A stretch of 64,000 bases of DNA from an uncultured Collinsella sp. (GTDB taxonomy: Bacteria > Actinomycetota > Coriobacteriia > Coriobacteriales > Coriobacteriaceae), in contig CABSNM010000003.1 in NCBI GenBank assembly GCA_902479065.1, positions 1 through 64,000 of the forward strand, in the 5' to 3' direction. Within the stretch, counting starts at the first letter, position 1. Each line of letters opens with the position of its first letter. The translations under genes were made by a program, and so were the position numbers. Of the stretch, positions 17,623-25,910 are shown piece after piece. The notes under the pieces were generated by a model. The model was not told the DNA's origin. It saw only the letters and a program-made list of their open reading frames with translations, and made no database searches.

Positions 17623-17749
17623 AATGCGAAATCCCCCGCCGCCTAAAAGCACCTTCCACATGTCTGGACTCTCTATGGCTGCGCTGGATAGACATCGCCG
17701 GAACGGGTATAGTATCGAAAGTTTTGTCGTTAACCAGCGGGGGAGTCCT

Positions 17750-18454
17750 GTGGGCATCAAAAAGAAGATCAAAAAGGAGCTTATCGGCACTTCCGATTAC
17801 CCGTCGAATAAGATCTTTACGATCTCCAATTTCATCACCTTTACGCGCCTGATCCTCACCCTGGTATTTCTGTACCTGTTTGTGACGGATAACAACCGCG
17901 TCATCGCCATCGTTATCTACGCCGTTGCCGCCTCCACCGACTGGATGGACGGTCAGATCGCCCGCATGACTAAGACGGTCTCGTGGCTCGGCAAGGTCAT
18001 GGATCCCATTTGTGACCGTGCGCTGCTGTTCACCGGCGTGCTGGGACTGGTGGTTCGCGGAGAGCTGCCCATCTGGGTCTGCGTGCTCATTATTGGCCGC
18101 GACATCTATCTGGGCATCGGCACGCTTATCGTGCGCCATTATCACCGTCGCCCCATCGATGTCGTCTTCCCCGGAAAGATTGCCACAGCGCTGCTCATGA
18201 CCGGCTTCTCGCTCATGCTACTCGGGTTCCCCGTTATTGACGGCCTGCATCTTTTGCCTTCAGCCCTTACGGCCTTCCCAGGCCTCAACGGAAGCTCGGT
18301 GCCCCTCGGCATCTTCTTTGTGTACGGCGGCGTGATCTTCTCCATGCTCACGGCTGTCATCTACTCCATTAAGGGCGGAGCGGCCATTAAACAGGCTCTC
18401 ATGCATCCCGAAGACGAGGACATCGACTTTCTGAACCCTGAAATCGAAGACTGA
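17750..18454 (+). CDS. CDP-alcohol phosphatidyltransferase (PgsA2-like)
   Basis: 234 aa from GTG 17750, preceded by GGGGGAG at good spacing; upstream in-frame codons overlap the hairpin region and are unlikely to be translated. The CDP-alcohol motif DWMDGQIARM...G...D...D is present, with three or more membrane helices around it. The enzyme joins an alcohol to a CDP-diacylglycerol phosphatidyl group. Which alcohol is uncertain, because a second, more typical PgsA is encoded at 38763-39401. Placement before FHA and MerR genes matches, from memory, the Mycobacterium pgsA2-garA-Rv1828 neighbourhood. Confidence 0.85.
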   Translation: MGIKKKIKKELIGTSDYPSNKIFTISNFITFTRLILTLVFLYLFVTDNNRVIAIVIYAVAASTDWMDGQIARMTKTVSWLGKVMDPICDRALLFTGVLGLVVRGELPIWVCVLIIGRDIYLGIGTLIVRHYHRRPIDVVFPGKIATALLMTGFSLMLLGFPVIDGLHLLPSALTAFPGLNGSSVPLGIFFVYGGVIFSMLTAVIYSIKGGAAIKQALMHPEDEDIDFLNPEIED

Positions 18455-18520
18455 TTCGTTGGGGTATGATTACGTACGGTTCATTATTTGCGGCACGTCC
18501 GCGATAAGTTAGGGGTTGTC

Positions 18521-18955
18521 ATGGACAACATGGTTAACAATATGCCTCAGAATGATAAGACTGCTGACGCTACCTGCGTATTCCGCGTGCCTTCAGGCGA
18601 CGTCACCGTTCCCGACCTCATGGCCAACGTGCGCATCACCGCCCCCGTTCTGTCCATCGTCAAGGGTCCGCAGACTGGTGCCGCTTTTGAGCTCGAGGAC
18701 GACGTGACCACCATCGGCCGCGATCCTGCAAACGGCATCTTCCTCAATGACATGACCGTTTCGCGCAGCCACGCGCGCATTATTCGCGAGGGCCTCGGCG
18801 CTCGCATCGAGGACTTGGGCTCGCTCAATGGCACCTGGGTCGACGGTGCCATCGTCAATGCAGCCCCGCTGCACGACGGTACTTCCGTCCAGATCGGTAC
18901 GTTTACGCTCATCTACCACGAGAGCACGCCGGAGCGCATCGAAACCGGTGAGTAG
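18521..18955 (+). CDS. FHA-domain protein, GarA/OdhI-like
   Basis: 144 aa from ATG 18521, with AGGGG just upstream. Residues about 45-140 form an FHA phosphothreonine-binding domain with GRDPANGIFLND and VSRSHARI, containing the conserved Gly-Arg and Ser-X-X-His residues. The N-terminal tail has DATCVFR (Thr18), which lines up with the phosphorylated ETTSVFR motif of mycobacterial GarA. In that family a Ser/Thr kinase phosphorylates the tail, which then folds back on its own FHA domain and switches control of 2-oxoglutarate and glutamate enzymes. The MerR gene starts 3 nt after the stop. Only the second threonine of the pair is kept. Confidence 0.85.
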   Translation: MDNMVNNMPQNDKTADATCVFRVPSGDVTVPDLMANVRITAPVLSIVKGPQTGAAFELEDDVTTIGRDPANGIFLNDMTVSRSHARIIREGLGARIEDLGSLNGTWVDGAIVNAAPLHDGTSVQIGTFTLIYHESTPERIETGE

Positions 18956-18958
18956 GGC

Positions 18959-19837
18959 ATGGCCGAACGCAACTATCTGAGTATCGGCCAAGTCGTCAAC
19001 CTACTTCGAGGCGCATACCCCGATCTTTCGAACTCAAAAATTAGATTTCTAGAGGATGAGGGGCTCATTACCCCTCATCGTACGCCTAAGGGATACCGTC
19101 AGTACTCCAAAGAGGACGTTGATCGCCTGGAGGTCATCCTGCACTTGCAGAAGACCCGCTACATGCCGCTCAACGTGATTAAGCAGCGCTTGGAAAACGC
19201 CACGGACCTGTCAACGCTCGCCTACGAGGTGGGCTTGCTGTCCGATGTTCCGCTCAAGACGGAGCCCAAGGAGACTAAGCAAAAGCTGCATCCCATCGAG
19301 ACCATTCCCGATATGCTGGGCGTCGAGATTTCGTTTATCCGCTCGCTCGCCGAAAACGACCTCATTCGCATCATCAAAAGCCCGCAGAACCGCGAGCTCG
19401 TCGATGGTCGCGATTTTCCGATCATCCGTTACTGCTCCGAGCTGTCGCGCTTCCATATCGAGCCACGCAACCTGCGTCAGTACGTGTCTTCCGCTAACCG
19501 CGAGTCCTCGATGTTTGAGCAGGTGCTCGTGAGCATGCTCGGAATGGATACCTCCGATGACGAGCGCGACGCCAAGCTCGAGCGTGCGTTTAAGAAGCTT
19601 CACGACCTGACGGAGGGCGTGCACACTGCGCTGCTCAAGAACCGCGTTTTTGAGTCGCTCAACGCCGTGGTCGAGGACGCCGACATCGATGCACTCGATG
19701 AGGAAATCACGCGTTCCGAGTCCACCAAGGCCAAAAACGAAGAGCCAGCCGCGCCGGTTTCGCACGAGGATTCTCTCGTAAAGCCGCTCAAAGTCGTCGC
19801 CCCTTCGCAATCCGGCGCCGCCACCGCGGGCAAATAA
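18959..19837 (+). CDS. MerR-family transcriptional regulator, FtsR-like
   Basis: 292 aa. An N-terminal MerR winged helix-turn-helix (YLSIGQVVNLL, then IRFLEDEGLITPHRTPKGYR) is followed by a second DNA-binding-like segment around 95-165 and a variable acidic C-terminal tail. There are no metal-binding cysteines. Layout and the FHA neighbour match Rv1828/FtsR, which in corynebacteria activates ftsZ. Targets here are unknown. It begins 3 nt after the FHA stop, so the two are co-expressed. Confidence 0.82.
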   Translation: MAERNYLSIGQVVNLLRGAYPDLSNSKIRFLEDEGLITPHRTPKGYRQYSKEDVDRLEVILHLQKTRYMPLNVIKQRLENATDLSTLAYEVGLLSDVPLKTEPKETKQKLHPIETIPDMLGVEISFIRSLAENDLIRIIKSPQNRELVDGRDFPIIRYCSELSRFHIEPRNLRQYVSSANRESSMFEQVLVSMLGMDTSDDERDAKLERAFKKLHDLTEGVHTALLKNRVFESLNAVVEDADIDALDEEITRSESTKAKNEEPAAPVSHEDSLVKPLKVVAPSQSGAATAGK

Positions 19838-19877
19838 ACGCTGCTGAAATTTCGGCAACCCATTGAAAGGTCATGCA

Positions 19878-20369
19878 ATGTACGACTTCGAATCTCAAAT
19901 CGTCGACATCCCCGACTATCCCGAGCCCGGAGTCATCTTTAAAGACATCACGCCGCTCTTTGGCAATCCCGAGGCGCTCAAAGCCATGACCGATGCCCTC
20001 GCCGAGCACTTTGCCGGCATGGGAATCACCAAGGTCGTGGGTCCCGAGGCTCGCGGCTTTATGGTTGGCGTACCGGTGGCTGTAGCCCTTGGCGCCGGCT
20101 TTGTTCCCGCACGTAAACCTGGCAAGCTACCGCGCGAGACCGTAAGTCAGAGCTACGAGCTCGAGTACGGCACCGATTCAATTGAAATCCATGCCGACGC
20201 TATCAGCTCTAAAGATACCGTGTTGATTCTGGACGACTTGGTCGCGACGGGCGGAACCGTCGAGGCAACAGGTAAACTGGTGCGAGATATGGGCGCAAAG
20301 CTTGTCGGTTACGGTTGTATCCTTGAGCTTGCGTTTCTCAACCCGCGCGAGAAGCTCCACACCGTCTAA
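19878..20369 (+). CDS. apt: Adenine phosphoribosyltransferase
   Basis: 163 aa from ATG 19878 with GAAAGG upstream. It converts adenine plus PRPP to AMP in purine salvage. The PRPP-binding motif VLILDDLVATGGT is intact. The opening IPDYPEPGVIFKDITPL and the region GPEARGFMVG are typical of Apt. Length is close to the family norm. The 3' end of the gene is part of a hairpin (next entry). Confidence 0.94.
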   Translation: MYDFESQIVDIPDYPEPGVIFKDITPLFGNPEALKAMTDALAEHFAGMGITKVVGPEARGFMVGVPVAVALGAGFVPARKPGKLPRETVSQSYELEYGTDSIEIHADAISSKDTVLILDDLVATGGTVEATGKLVRDMGAKLVGYGCILELAFLNPREKLHTV

Positions 20370-20388
20370 TGACGATGTGGAGCTCTTT
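20353..20388 (+). terminator. Hairpin overlapping the apt stop codon, possible terminator
   Basis: CTCCACA-C-CGTC (20355-20366), loop TAAT, then GACG-A-TGTGGAG (20371-20382) pair except for one C:A mismatch. The stem extends outward by two pairs and is followed by CTTT only. The stop codon lies in the loop. The weak T tract makes termination uncertain. Confidence 0.45.
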
Positions 20389-20441
20389 AGCCTGGTGACG
20401 GTGGACTAGCCGTTACCCTTAGTTACTGGAAAGGAAGCTAC

Positions 20442-21569
20442 ATGCGCACAGCAAACACGCACAAAAACATGGCACGCTGCGCTGCTACGGCAACCCTCGC
20501 TTGTGTTTTGGGCTTGGGCCTCGCGGCTCCTGCCTACGCCGATACCGCATCCGACCTTGCCTGCGCTCGTACGAAGCTCGAGCAGATCGGTACCCAAACT
20601 CAGCAGATTTACGATGAGCTCGCCACGCAGACACAGGCGCTCGATCAGACTGCCGGCGAGATCACGCAAAAGCAGCAGGAGATCGCCGATGGTCAGGCTA
20701 AGCTCTCGACCTATGTCGCCGGCGAGTATAAGACCGGCGGCCTGAGCTTGCTTCAGGTTCTGACGGGTGTCGATGACCTGAGCGATATGCTCAACCGTCT
20801 GTTCTACTACGGCAAAGTTTCTGATAAGCAAGCTCAGACCATTCAAGAGGTCAAGGAGCTTAAGCAGCAGCTCACCGATAAGCAGTCCGAGCAGGAAAAG
20901 AACGTCGCCGCCACGCAAAAGAAGGTCGACGAGCTTAACGCCCAGCAGGCTGAAGCCCAGAACGTCGTAAACTCCCTGGATTCGCAGCTGCAGGCCGAGC
21001 TTGCCGCCGAGGCCGAGGCCAACGCCGCGCTGCAGGCCGGCATCAACGCCAGCACCGCCGAGAAGGCCACGGTGAGCAACGAGACTGCCGGTACGACCGA
21101 GAACACCAACAACGGTGGCCAGACCAGCAATAACAACAACCAGGGCGGCAACACTCCGGCTCCTACGCCGGCACCTGCTCCGACGCCGCAGCCCTCCACG
21201 CCTGCTCCGGCTCCGACGCCTTCTGCTCCGAGCCAGTCCGTCGATGGCGGTTCTGTTGTCTCGCGTGCATACAGCAAGCTTGGTTGCGCCTATTCCTGGG
21301 GCGGAATTGGCCCGAACAGCTTCGACTGCTCTGGTTTTGTAAGCTATTGCCTTACTGGTCGCTATTGCCGCCTGGGCACCACGGGCACCTTTATGGGCTG
21401 GACGCGTGTGTCCGATCCGCAGCCCGGTGACGTTGTAGTCAACTCGTACCACACCGGCATTTACATCGGTGGTGGTCAGATGATTCATGCGTCCGACTAC
21501 AACACGGGTGTTATCATCAGCTCCGTTGCCGCCGGCATGAACAACAACTACATTTTCGTGCGCTACTAA
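20442..21569 (+). CDS. Secreted NlpC/P60 peptidoglycan endopeptidase
   Basis: 375 aa. A signal peptide (about 1-30, ending PAYADTAS) is followed by a coiled-coil region (about 32-190) rich in Q, E and A, a Pro-Ala-Thr linker with repeated APTP units (about 225-260), and an NlpC/P60 domain at the C-terminus. The catalytic cysteine is in FDCSGFVS, and histidines are in YHTGIYIG and MIHASD. The layout resembles RipA/PcsB-type hydrolases that cut peptide stems at the septum, with the coiled coil holding the enzyme inactive. SD AAAGGAAG precedes the ATG. Strong terminator-like DNA follows. Confidence 0.92.
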   Translation: MRTANTHKNMARCAATATLACVLGLGLAAPAYADTASDLACARTKLEQIGTQTQQIYDELATQTQALDQTAGEITQKQQEIADGQAKLSTYVAGEYKTGGLSLLQVLTGVDDLSDMLNRLFYYGKVSDKQAQTIQEVKELKQQLTDKQSEQEKNVAATQKKVDELNAQQAEAQNVVNSLDSQLQAELAAEAEANAALQAGINASTAEKATVSNETAGTTENTNNGGQTSNNNNQGGNTPAPTPAPAPTPQPSTPAPAPTPSAPSQSVDGGSVVSRAYSKLGCAYSWGGIGPNSFDCSGFVSYCLTGRYCRLGTTGTFMGWTRVSDPQPGDVVVNSYHTGIYIGGGQMIHASDYNTGVIISSVAAGMNNNYIFVRY

Positions 21570-21592
21570 GTATTCAGATAAAGCAAACGGAT

Positions 21593-21631
21593 ATGGACCT
21601 CGTGGCTTTGAGTCATGGGGTCCATTCTTTT
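21593..21631 (+). terminator. Terminator after the NlpC/P60 gene
   Basis: TATGGACC (21593-21600) pairs with GGGTCCAT (21618-21625) around a loop that can pair further, followed by TCTTTT. It lies 24 nt after the stop codon. Confidence 0.7.
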
Positions 21632-21648
21632 GCCTTTCGTGCAGTCCG

Positions 21649-21673
21649 CTATCTAGTTTTGAATACTAGATAG
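21649..21673 (+). promoter_or_regulatory. Palindromic operator upstream of degV
   Basis: A perfect 12-bp inverted repeat CCGCTATCTAGT/ACTAGATAGCGG (21646-21657 and 21665-21676) with a 7-nt spacer. The central 25 nt match 21 of 25 positions of a site at 23323-23347 in front of the neighbouring DUF1836 gene. It lies 26 nt upstream of the degV -10 TATAAT (21699-21704), whose -35 is poor, a geometry that would suit an activator. The regulator is inferred to be the DUF1836 protein. Confidence 0.7.
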
Positions 21674-21733
21674 CGGCCCAATCGGTCTGCAAGATGGCTA
21701 TAATTGAATGGGAACGATTAGAAAGGACCCTCT

Positions 21734-22600
21734 ATGAGCTGGGCACTTATCTCCGATTCAAGCTGCAACCTTCGCGATTGGCAACCGACCGCGCCCCATA
21801 CCATCTTTGCATTTGCGCCCCTCAAAATTCGAGTGGGGGAGCGTGAATTCGTCGATGACCTTTCGCTCGATGTTCATGAGCTCAACTGCGCTGTTCAGGC
21901 GGAGACGAACGCTTCTTCGAGCGCTTGTCCCAGCGTAGGGGAGTGGGCCAAGCTCTTCAAATTGGCAGACAAGACCATCTGCATGCCGATCTCTGAGGGC
22001 GTGTCGGGCAGCTACAACGCGGCAGCCACGGCTCGCGATATGGTTCTTGCCGAGGAGCCCGACCGACAGATTCATCTAGTCAATTCACGCGCAGCTGGCG
22101 GCAAAATGGACCTCATTTTCTTGCTGTTCGACCGCTATCTTGCAAGCAATCCGGATGTCTCATTCGAGGAAGCTTGCGCATACTTCGATAGCCTTGAGCA
22201 GAACAGCAAAATCCTCTTCAGCTTGTGCAATTACGAAAACCTCGCCAAAGCCGGACGTATCCCTAAGGCAGCCGGCGTTATTGCCAACAAGCTCAATATC
22301 CGCATTTTGGGCACGGCGAGCGAGGCCGGTAAAATCGAACTCGTCGGGCACACGCGTGGCGAAAAGAAGATGCTCAACAAGATCATCGATACCATGGAAG
22401 CCGAGGGTTTTGCCGGCGGCGAGGTCGTCATCGATCACGTTGAGAACGAAGCTGGAGCCCAGGCGCTTACTGACCGCATAGTCGAGCATTGGCCCGGCTC
22501 CAAAACCATCATCATGCCCTGTAACGGGCTAGATTCATACTATGCCGAAATGCATGGGCTCATTATCGGCTACGGCATGGGCGTGGCTTCGGGCAAATAA
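21734..22600 (+). CDS. DegV family fatty-acid-binding protein
   Basis: 288 aa. It opens ALISDSSCNL, has PLKIRVGEREFVDD and the central region PISEGVSGSYNAA, all characteristic of DegV. The family binds fatty acids and, in Firmicutes, FakB members present them to the kinase FakA; no fakA is in this window. SD AAAGGA lies ahead of the ATG. A strong TATAAT -10 is at 21699-21704, with a palindrome upstream. It converges with the DUF1836 gene, with a bidirectional terminator between. Confidence 0.9.
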   Translation: MSWALISDSSCNLRDWQPTAPHTIFAFAPLKIRVGEREFVDDLSLDVHELNCAVQAETNASSSACPSVGEWAKLFKLADKTICMPISEGVSGSYNAAATARDMVLAEEPDRQIHLVNSRAAGGKMDLIFLLFDRYLASNPDVSFEEACAYFDSLEQNSKILFSLCNYENLAKAGRIPKAAGVIANKLNIRILGTASEAGKIELVGHTRGEKKMLNKIIDTMEAEGFAGGEVVIDHVENEAGAQALTDRIVEHWPGSKTIIMPCNGLDSYYAEMHGLIIGYGMGVASGK

Positions 22601-22620
22601 AGTCCAATCAAGCAAAAATA

Positions 22621-22664
22621 CGGGCGGTACAAAGCGACAGATGGCTCTTTGTACCGCCCGTTTT
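22621..22664. terminator. Bidirectional terminator between degV and the DUF1836 gene
   Basis: A perfect 14-bp stem (CGGGCGGTACAAAG, 22621-22634, with 22647-22660) carries a 12-nt loop. TTTT follows on the + strand and an A-rich stretch (22612-22618) precedes it, giving a T-rich tail on the - strand. It serves two convergent genes. Confidence 0.9.
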
Positions 22665-22673
22665 ATACGTCGG

Positions 22674-23285
22674 CTAGCTATTAAACCCGTTGAACTTGAG
22701 ATAGCTCATCAAGTAAGCCTTCGAAACGAAGGACGATACCGCGCTACGCACAAGCAGCGACTCACGCGTTACCTGATGCGCCGTATCGGGCACGGGAGTC
22801 TGCTCGACGGAAAACGCCGCACGAATCGATGCCTCGAGCTGATCGACCACATAATCAAAGGCCGTCGGGGCATCGTAGCTCAAACGCTGAATGTTAAAGA
22901 GTGCCTGCACAGCAGCAATAGGTAGCACCTGCTTAAAGATGCAGATAGCGATCAGGCGGGCAATCTGCTCGCGGCCATATTGCTTTTTGACCGGAGCAGG
23001 CACTAGGCCGACCTTTACGTAGTTATTGATCATCGATGGCGTAATGATAGGCTGCTCAACGCAAATGAACAGCGGCTCCATCCACAGCGCAACATACTCA
23101 ATAACCTGGTCGCGGTAGAGCGTCACATTGGGCAACTGGTCATAGCGCGGCAGACTCAACGTATTGAGTTTGCGCACGATATCGGACTGAATAAATGCAT
23201 CGGGCAGCACAGTGGGCTGAATATCCTCAGGCTTAATGCTGACCGACGAATCAGACATCGGAATAACGTGTTTAACGTGGTTCAT
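22674..23285 (-). CDS. DUF1836 domain protein, probable transcription regulator
   Basis: 203 aa from ATG 23285, preceded by CGGAGG. The middle (about 75-150) has a MerR-like helix-turn-helix flavour (ITPSMINNYVKVGLVPAPVKKQYGREQIARL), the signature of DUF1836. The C-terminal part looks like a dimer or ligand domain. Known DUF1836 genes often sit next to degV (recalled). Here both promoters carry the same 25-nt palindrome-like site, which supports a regulator role. The ligand is unknown. Confidence 0.82.
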   Translation of the reverse strand: MNHVKHVIPMSDSSVSIKPEDIQPTVLPDAFIQSDIVRKLNTLSLPRYDQLPNVTLYRDQVIEYVALWMEPLFICVEQPIITPSMINNYVKVGLVPAPVKKQYGREQIARLIAICIFKQVLPIAAVQALFNIQRLSYDAPTAFDYVVDQLEASIRAAFSVEQTPVPDTAHQVTRESLLVRSAVSSFVSKAYLMSYLKFNGFNS

Positions 23286-23322
23286 AAAGGTCCTCCGTTC
23301 ATTTTCTATATTGTATTCTAGG

Positions 23323-23347
23323 TTATCTAGTTTTGCATACCATATAG
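23323..23347 (-). promoter_or_regulatory. Operator-like site upstream of the DUF1836 gene
   Basis: These 25 nt share 21 positions with the degV site at 21649-21673, including the run ATCTAGTTTTG. The differences reduce its dyad symmetry. It ends 7 nt before a possible -10 TACAAT (23315-23310 on the - strand), so bound protein would cover the -35 region, as expected for autorepression (inference). Confidence 0.65.
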
Positions 23348-23351
23348 CCTG

Positions 23352-23397
23352 CAAGAAAAATGGCGGGACAGTGCACTGATGCATCGTCCCGCCATTT
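23352..23397 (-). terminator. Terminator downstream of trxB
   Basis: A perfect 12-bp stem AAATGGCGGGAC/GTCCCGCCATTT (23358-23369 with 23386-23397). On the - strand it is followed by TTCTTG after the stem's own T run. It lies 42 nt past the trxB stop codon and just upstream of the DUF1836 operator. Confidence 0.8.
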
Positions 23398-23438
23398 AGT
23401 TAATAGATAACAACCTTACATAAGATATATTATCGTAC

Positions 23439-24377
23439 TTATCCGCGGAGAAACGCGTATGCGCTCGTTGCTGCTATGGCTCCGTCAGAAACGGCGGTCA
23501 CAACCTGACGTAAGCGTTTGGAACGGATGTCGCCAGCAGCAAATAGACCTGGCGTGCGGGTCGCCATGGATTCATCAGTCAGAATGCCGCCATCAGGCGC
23601 CAGATCGACTAGATGCTCAACAAGCTCGGTATGGGGTTGCGTGCCGGTAAAGACAAAAATGCCAAACGAGCCAGGATCAAAGGTCTCGGCATGCGTCTTA
23701 CTGCTTGCATTGTCCTTGAACGAAATTGTCGTGGGCATCGCTTCACCAGAAAGCTCAACAATACTAGTTTGGTACCTAACTGTAATATTGTCCTTTTCGA
23801 GTACTTTCTGAACAACACCATCAGGTGCACGGAACTGATCGCGACGCAAGACGATGGTCACGCTGCTGGCGATTTCTGACAAGAACAGGGCTTCCTCACA
23901 GGCAGCATTGCCGCCGCCAATGACAAAAACCTGCTTGCCACGGAAGAACATGCCGTCACACGTCGCGCAATACGAAACGCCACGACCGCGATACGTATCC
24001 TCGCCAGCGAAACCAGCAGATCGCGGCGTGGCACCCATGCAAGCGATAACGCTCGAGGCAAGCGTATCGCCCATATCGTGATGCACCGTAAACAGCGCTG
24101 CATCGGCATCGTAATCGATACCCGTAACCATGCTCCATGTAACCTGCGCTCCCAGCCCCTCTGCATGTTGCTGAAAACGCTCGCCGAGTTCGGCGCCACT
24201 CAAGAGCGGAATGCCCGGATAGTTCTCGACTTCATTGGTCGTGGCGATCTGTCCACCCGACATGCCCTGCTCAATCACGGTCGTCGTCAGGTTGGCACGC
24301 GCAGCGTAAATGGCGGCAGCATAGCCCGCGGGGCCTCCACCGATAATCGCAACATCAATCGGCTGATCGGTAGTCAT
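23439..24377 (-). CDS. trxB: Thioredoxin reductase
   Basis: 312 aa from ATG 24377 (GAGGATT upstream), giving the usual N-terminus. The FAD-binding site is IIGGGPAGYAAAIYAAR, the redox-active disulfide is CATC, and the NADPH-binding site is VIGGGNAACEEA. FAD motif GLFAAGDIRSK lies near the end. It passes NADPH electrons to thioredoxin. No thioredoxin gene is adjacent. It is transcribed divergently from the glycosyltransferase gene across a 117-nt gap. Confidence 0.94.
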   Translation of the reverse strand: MTTDQPIDVAIIGGGPAGYAAAIYAARANLTTTVIEQGMSGGQIATTNEVENYPGIPLLSGAELGERFQQHAEGLGAQVTWSMVTGIDYDADAALFTVHHDMGDTLASSVIACMGATPRSAGFAGEDTYRGRGVSYCATCDGMFFRGKQVFVIGGGNAACEEALFLSEIASSVTIVLRRDQFRAPDGVVQKVLEKDNITVRYQTSIVELSGEAMPTTISFKDNASSKTHAETFDPGSFGIFVFTGTQPHTELVEHLVDLAPDGGILTDESMATRTPGLFAAGDIRSKRLRQVVTAVSDGAIAATSAYAFLRG

Positions 24378-24494
24378 GAAGAATCCTCTCGTCGAAACGT
24401 TGTCGTTCTTTGCGCTCATACCCAAATTTACGTGAACATGACACTCATGCGCTACAATGATAAATCGCGTAACAAAGCTGAAGGGGAGTTATCG

Positions 24495-25796
24495 ATGGAT
24501 CAAACGCAGACGAGCAATAGCGCTCCCCTGCCCATGCAAGTCACTCCCCAACCGGAGCAAATGACCGTTTCACCTACACAAAAACCCCTGGTAACCATTG
24601 TGCACGCATCGGTTGGATCGGGCCACAAAGCCGCCGCCAACGCGATTGCACAAGCATTTGACCTTATCCGCGGCACCAAGGGAATCCCTAAGGATATTGA
24701 GATCGAAGTCCTAGATATCCTCGATTTTGGACGCATTAGGTTCGATGGTAATAAAACAGCAGCGTCGTTTACCGGCGCCACGCGTCCCATTTACGACCTG
24801 ACCTGGCGATATACGCTTACAGGACATCTGCTCTGGGGCGGCGGCACAGCATGGTCACGAATTATGTTCCCCGCCTTCAACGAATACGTCCGGACCCGCA
24901 GGCCCATAGCTGTGGTCGCAACACACATTACGGCGGCCAACGTCGCTGTGGGCGCCCGCGTCATCACGGGTATCGATTACCCGGTCATCTGCGTACCAAC
25001 AGACTATGAAGTTGAAGGCTTTTGGCCCCACAAGGACACCGACCTATTCTGCGTAGCCAACGAGTTTATGGCCGAAACGCTGCGCCCGCGCAAGGTTCCC
25101 GAGTCAAAGATCCGCATAACGGGCATTCCCATTCGTGCCGGTTTCGATTCAGATTACAAACGCGAAGATGAGCTCAGCAAGTTCAATCTCCCCATAGACA
25201 AAACCGTCGTATTGGTGATGGCCGGCGCCAGTTTGCCCCAACCATACGTGCGTTTCCGTGCCGCGATGGACCACACGCTCCCCTTCTTACGCAGCTTTGA
25301 GGACATGCACTTTGTCTTTTTACCGGGCAAGGATAAGGAATACGCCAACCGACTCAAAACGCTCTTCGACGCCATGAAGCTCGACAACGTGACGGTACTG
25401 GACTACGTAGATGACATGGCGGCCCTCATGCACGGCTGCGACCTGGCAATCCTCAAATCGGGCGGGCTCACCGTCACCGAGTGCCTGTGCGCGCATCTGC
25501 CGATGATCCTACTGGGCAAATCATACGGTCAGGAAAAGGCCAACACCACGATGCTCACCGGCATGGGCGCCAGCATGCATGTCACCACCGCACGAGAACT
25601 CATCGTAACCCTACGTCACTTGCACGACCATCCCGAATCACTCAAAGCCCTACTCATCAACGGCGAAGTACTACGCCGCCCTCACGCTGCCAAAGACATC
25701 GCCATCGCAACCATGGAGCTCGTAGGCAAGCCCCAAAAGCGCAAACGAGCCTTCTGCCGCTTCTACTGGGGCGGAAAGCCCGCGCATATCCGCTAG
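24495..25796 (+). CDS. GT28 glycosyltransferase, processive diacylglycerol glucosyl/galactosyltransferase type
   Basis: 433 aa from ATG 24495, with AAGGGGAG upstream; the frame is open earlier but overlaps trxB. The N-terminal domain has HASVGSGHKAAANAI and the region FPAFNEYVRTRRP, as in MGDG synthase and UgtP. The C-terminal domain has KSGGLTVTECLC and PMILLGKSYGQEKAN, the UDP-sugar-binding part. The likely product is a glycolipid on the inner leaflet, used as a membrane lipid or lipoteichoic acid anchor. Donor sugar cannot be told. Ends 10 nt before hairpin element A1. Confidence 0.87.
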   Translation: MDQTQTSNSAPLPMQVTPQPEQMTVSPTQKPLVTIVHASVGSGHKAAANAIAQAFDLIRGTKGIPKDIEIEVLDILDFGRIRFDGNKTAASFTGATRPIYDLTWRYTLTGHLLWGGGTAWSRIMFPAFNEYVRTRRPIAVVATHITAANVAVGARVITGIDYPVICVPTDYEVEGFWPHKDTDLFCVANEFMAETLRPRKVPESKIRITGIPIRAGFDSDYKREDELSKFNLPIDKTVVLVMAGASLPQPYVRFRAAMDHTLPFLRSFEDMHFVFLPGKDKEYANRLKTLFDAMKLDNVTVLDYVDDMAALMHGCDLAILKSGGLTVTECLCAHLPMILLGKSYGQEKANTTMLTGMGASMHVTTARELIVTLRHLHDHPESLKALLINGEVLRRPHAAKDIAIATMELVGKPQKRKRAFCRFYWGGKPAHIR

Positions 25797-25806
25797 TCGA
25801 ATGTCC

Positions 25807-25910
25807 GCCGCTCTGCCGGAGCCGCCCTTATATCATTCCATGCTCAAACATTCTCGCTTCGCTGCGAAACTGCGCGTGGAACGATATAAGGGCGGCTCCG
25901 GCAGAGCGGC
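25807..25910 (+). repeat. Structured hairpin element, family A copy 1
   Basis: Arms 25807-25834 and 25883-25910 are perfect 28-bp reverse complements. The stem continues inward to 25843/25874 with one mismatch and one G:U, leaving a 30-nt loop. Positions 25830-25887 match copy A2 at 53 of 58 positions, while the outer 23 bp are unrelated to A2. It starts 10 nt after the glycosyltransferase stop and reads in the same direction. There is no T tract. Confidence 0.9.

Noticed and set aside
17517..17852. A + strand frame over the 17.57 kb hairpin
   Set aside because: It overlaps the CDP-alcohol transferase in another frame, has no ribosome site and contains both hairpin arms.
17750..18454. Naming this gene pgsA
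   Set aside because: The gene at 38763-39401 sits in the conserved pgsA-cinA-recA order; the alcohol substrate of this one is uncertain.
20370..20441. A riboswitch before the NlpC/P60 gene
   Set aside because: Only 72 nt, with no conserved ligand-binding sequence recognised beyond the apt hairpin.
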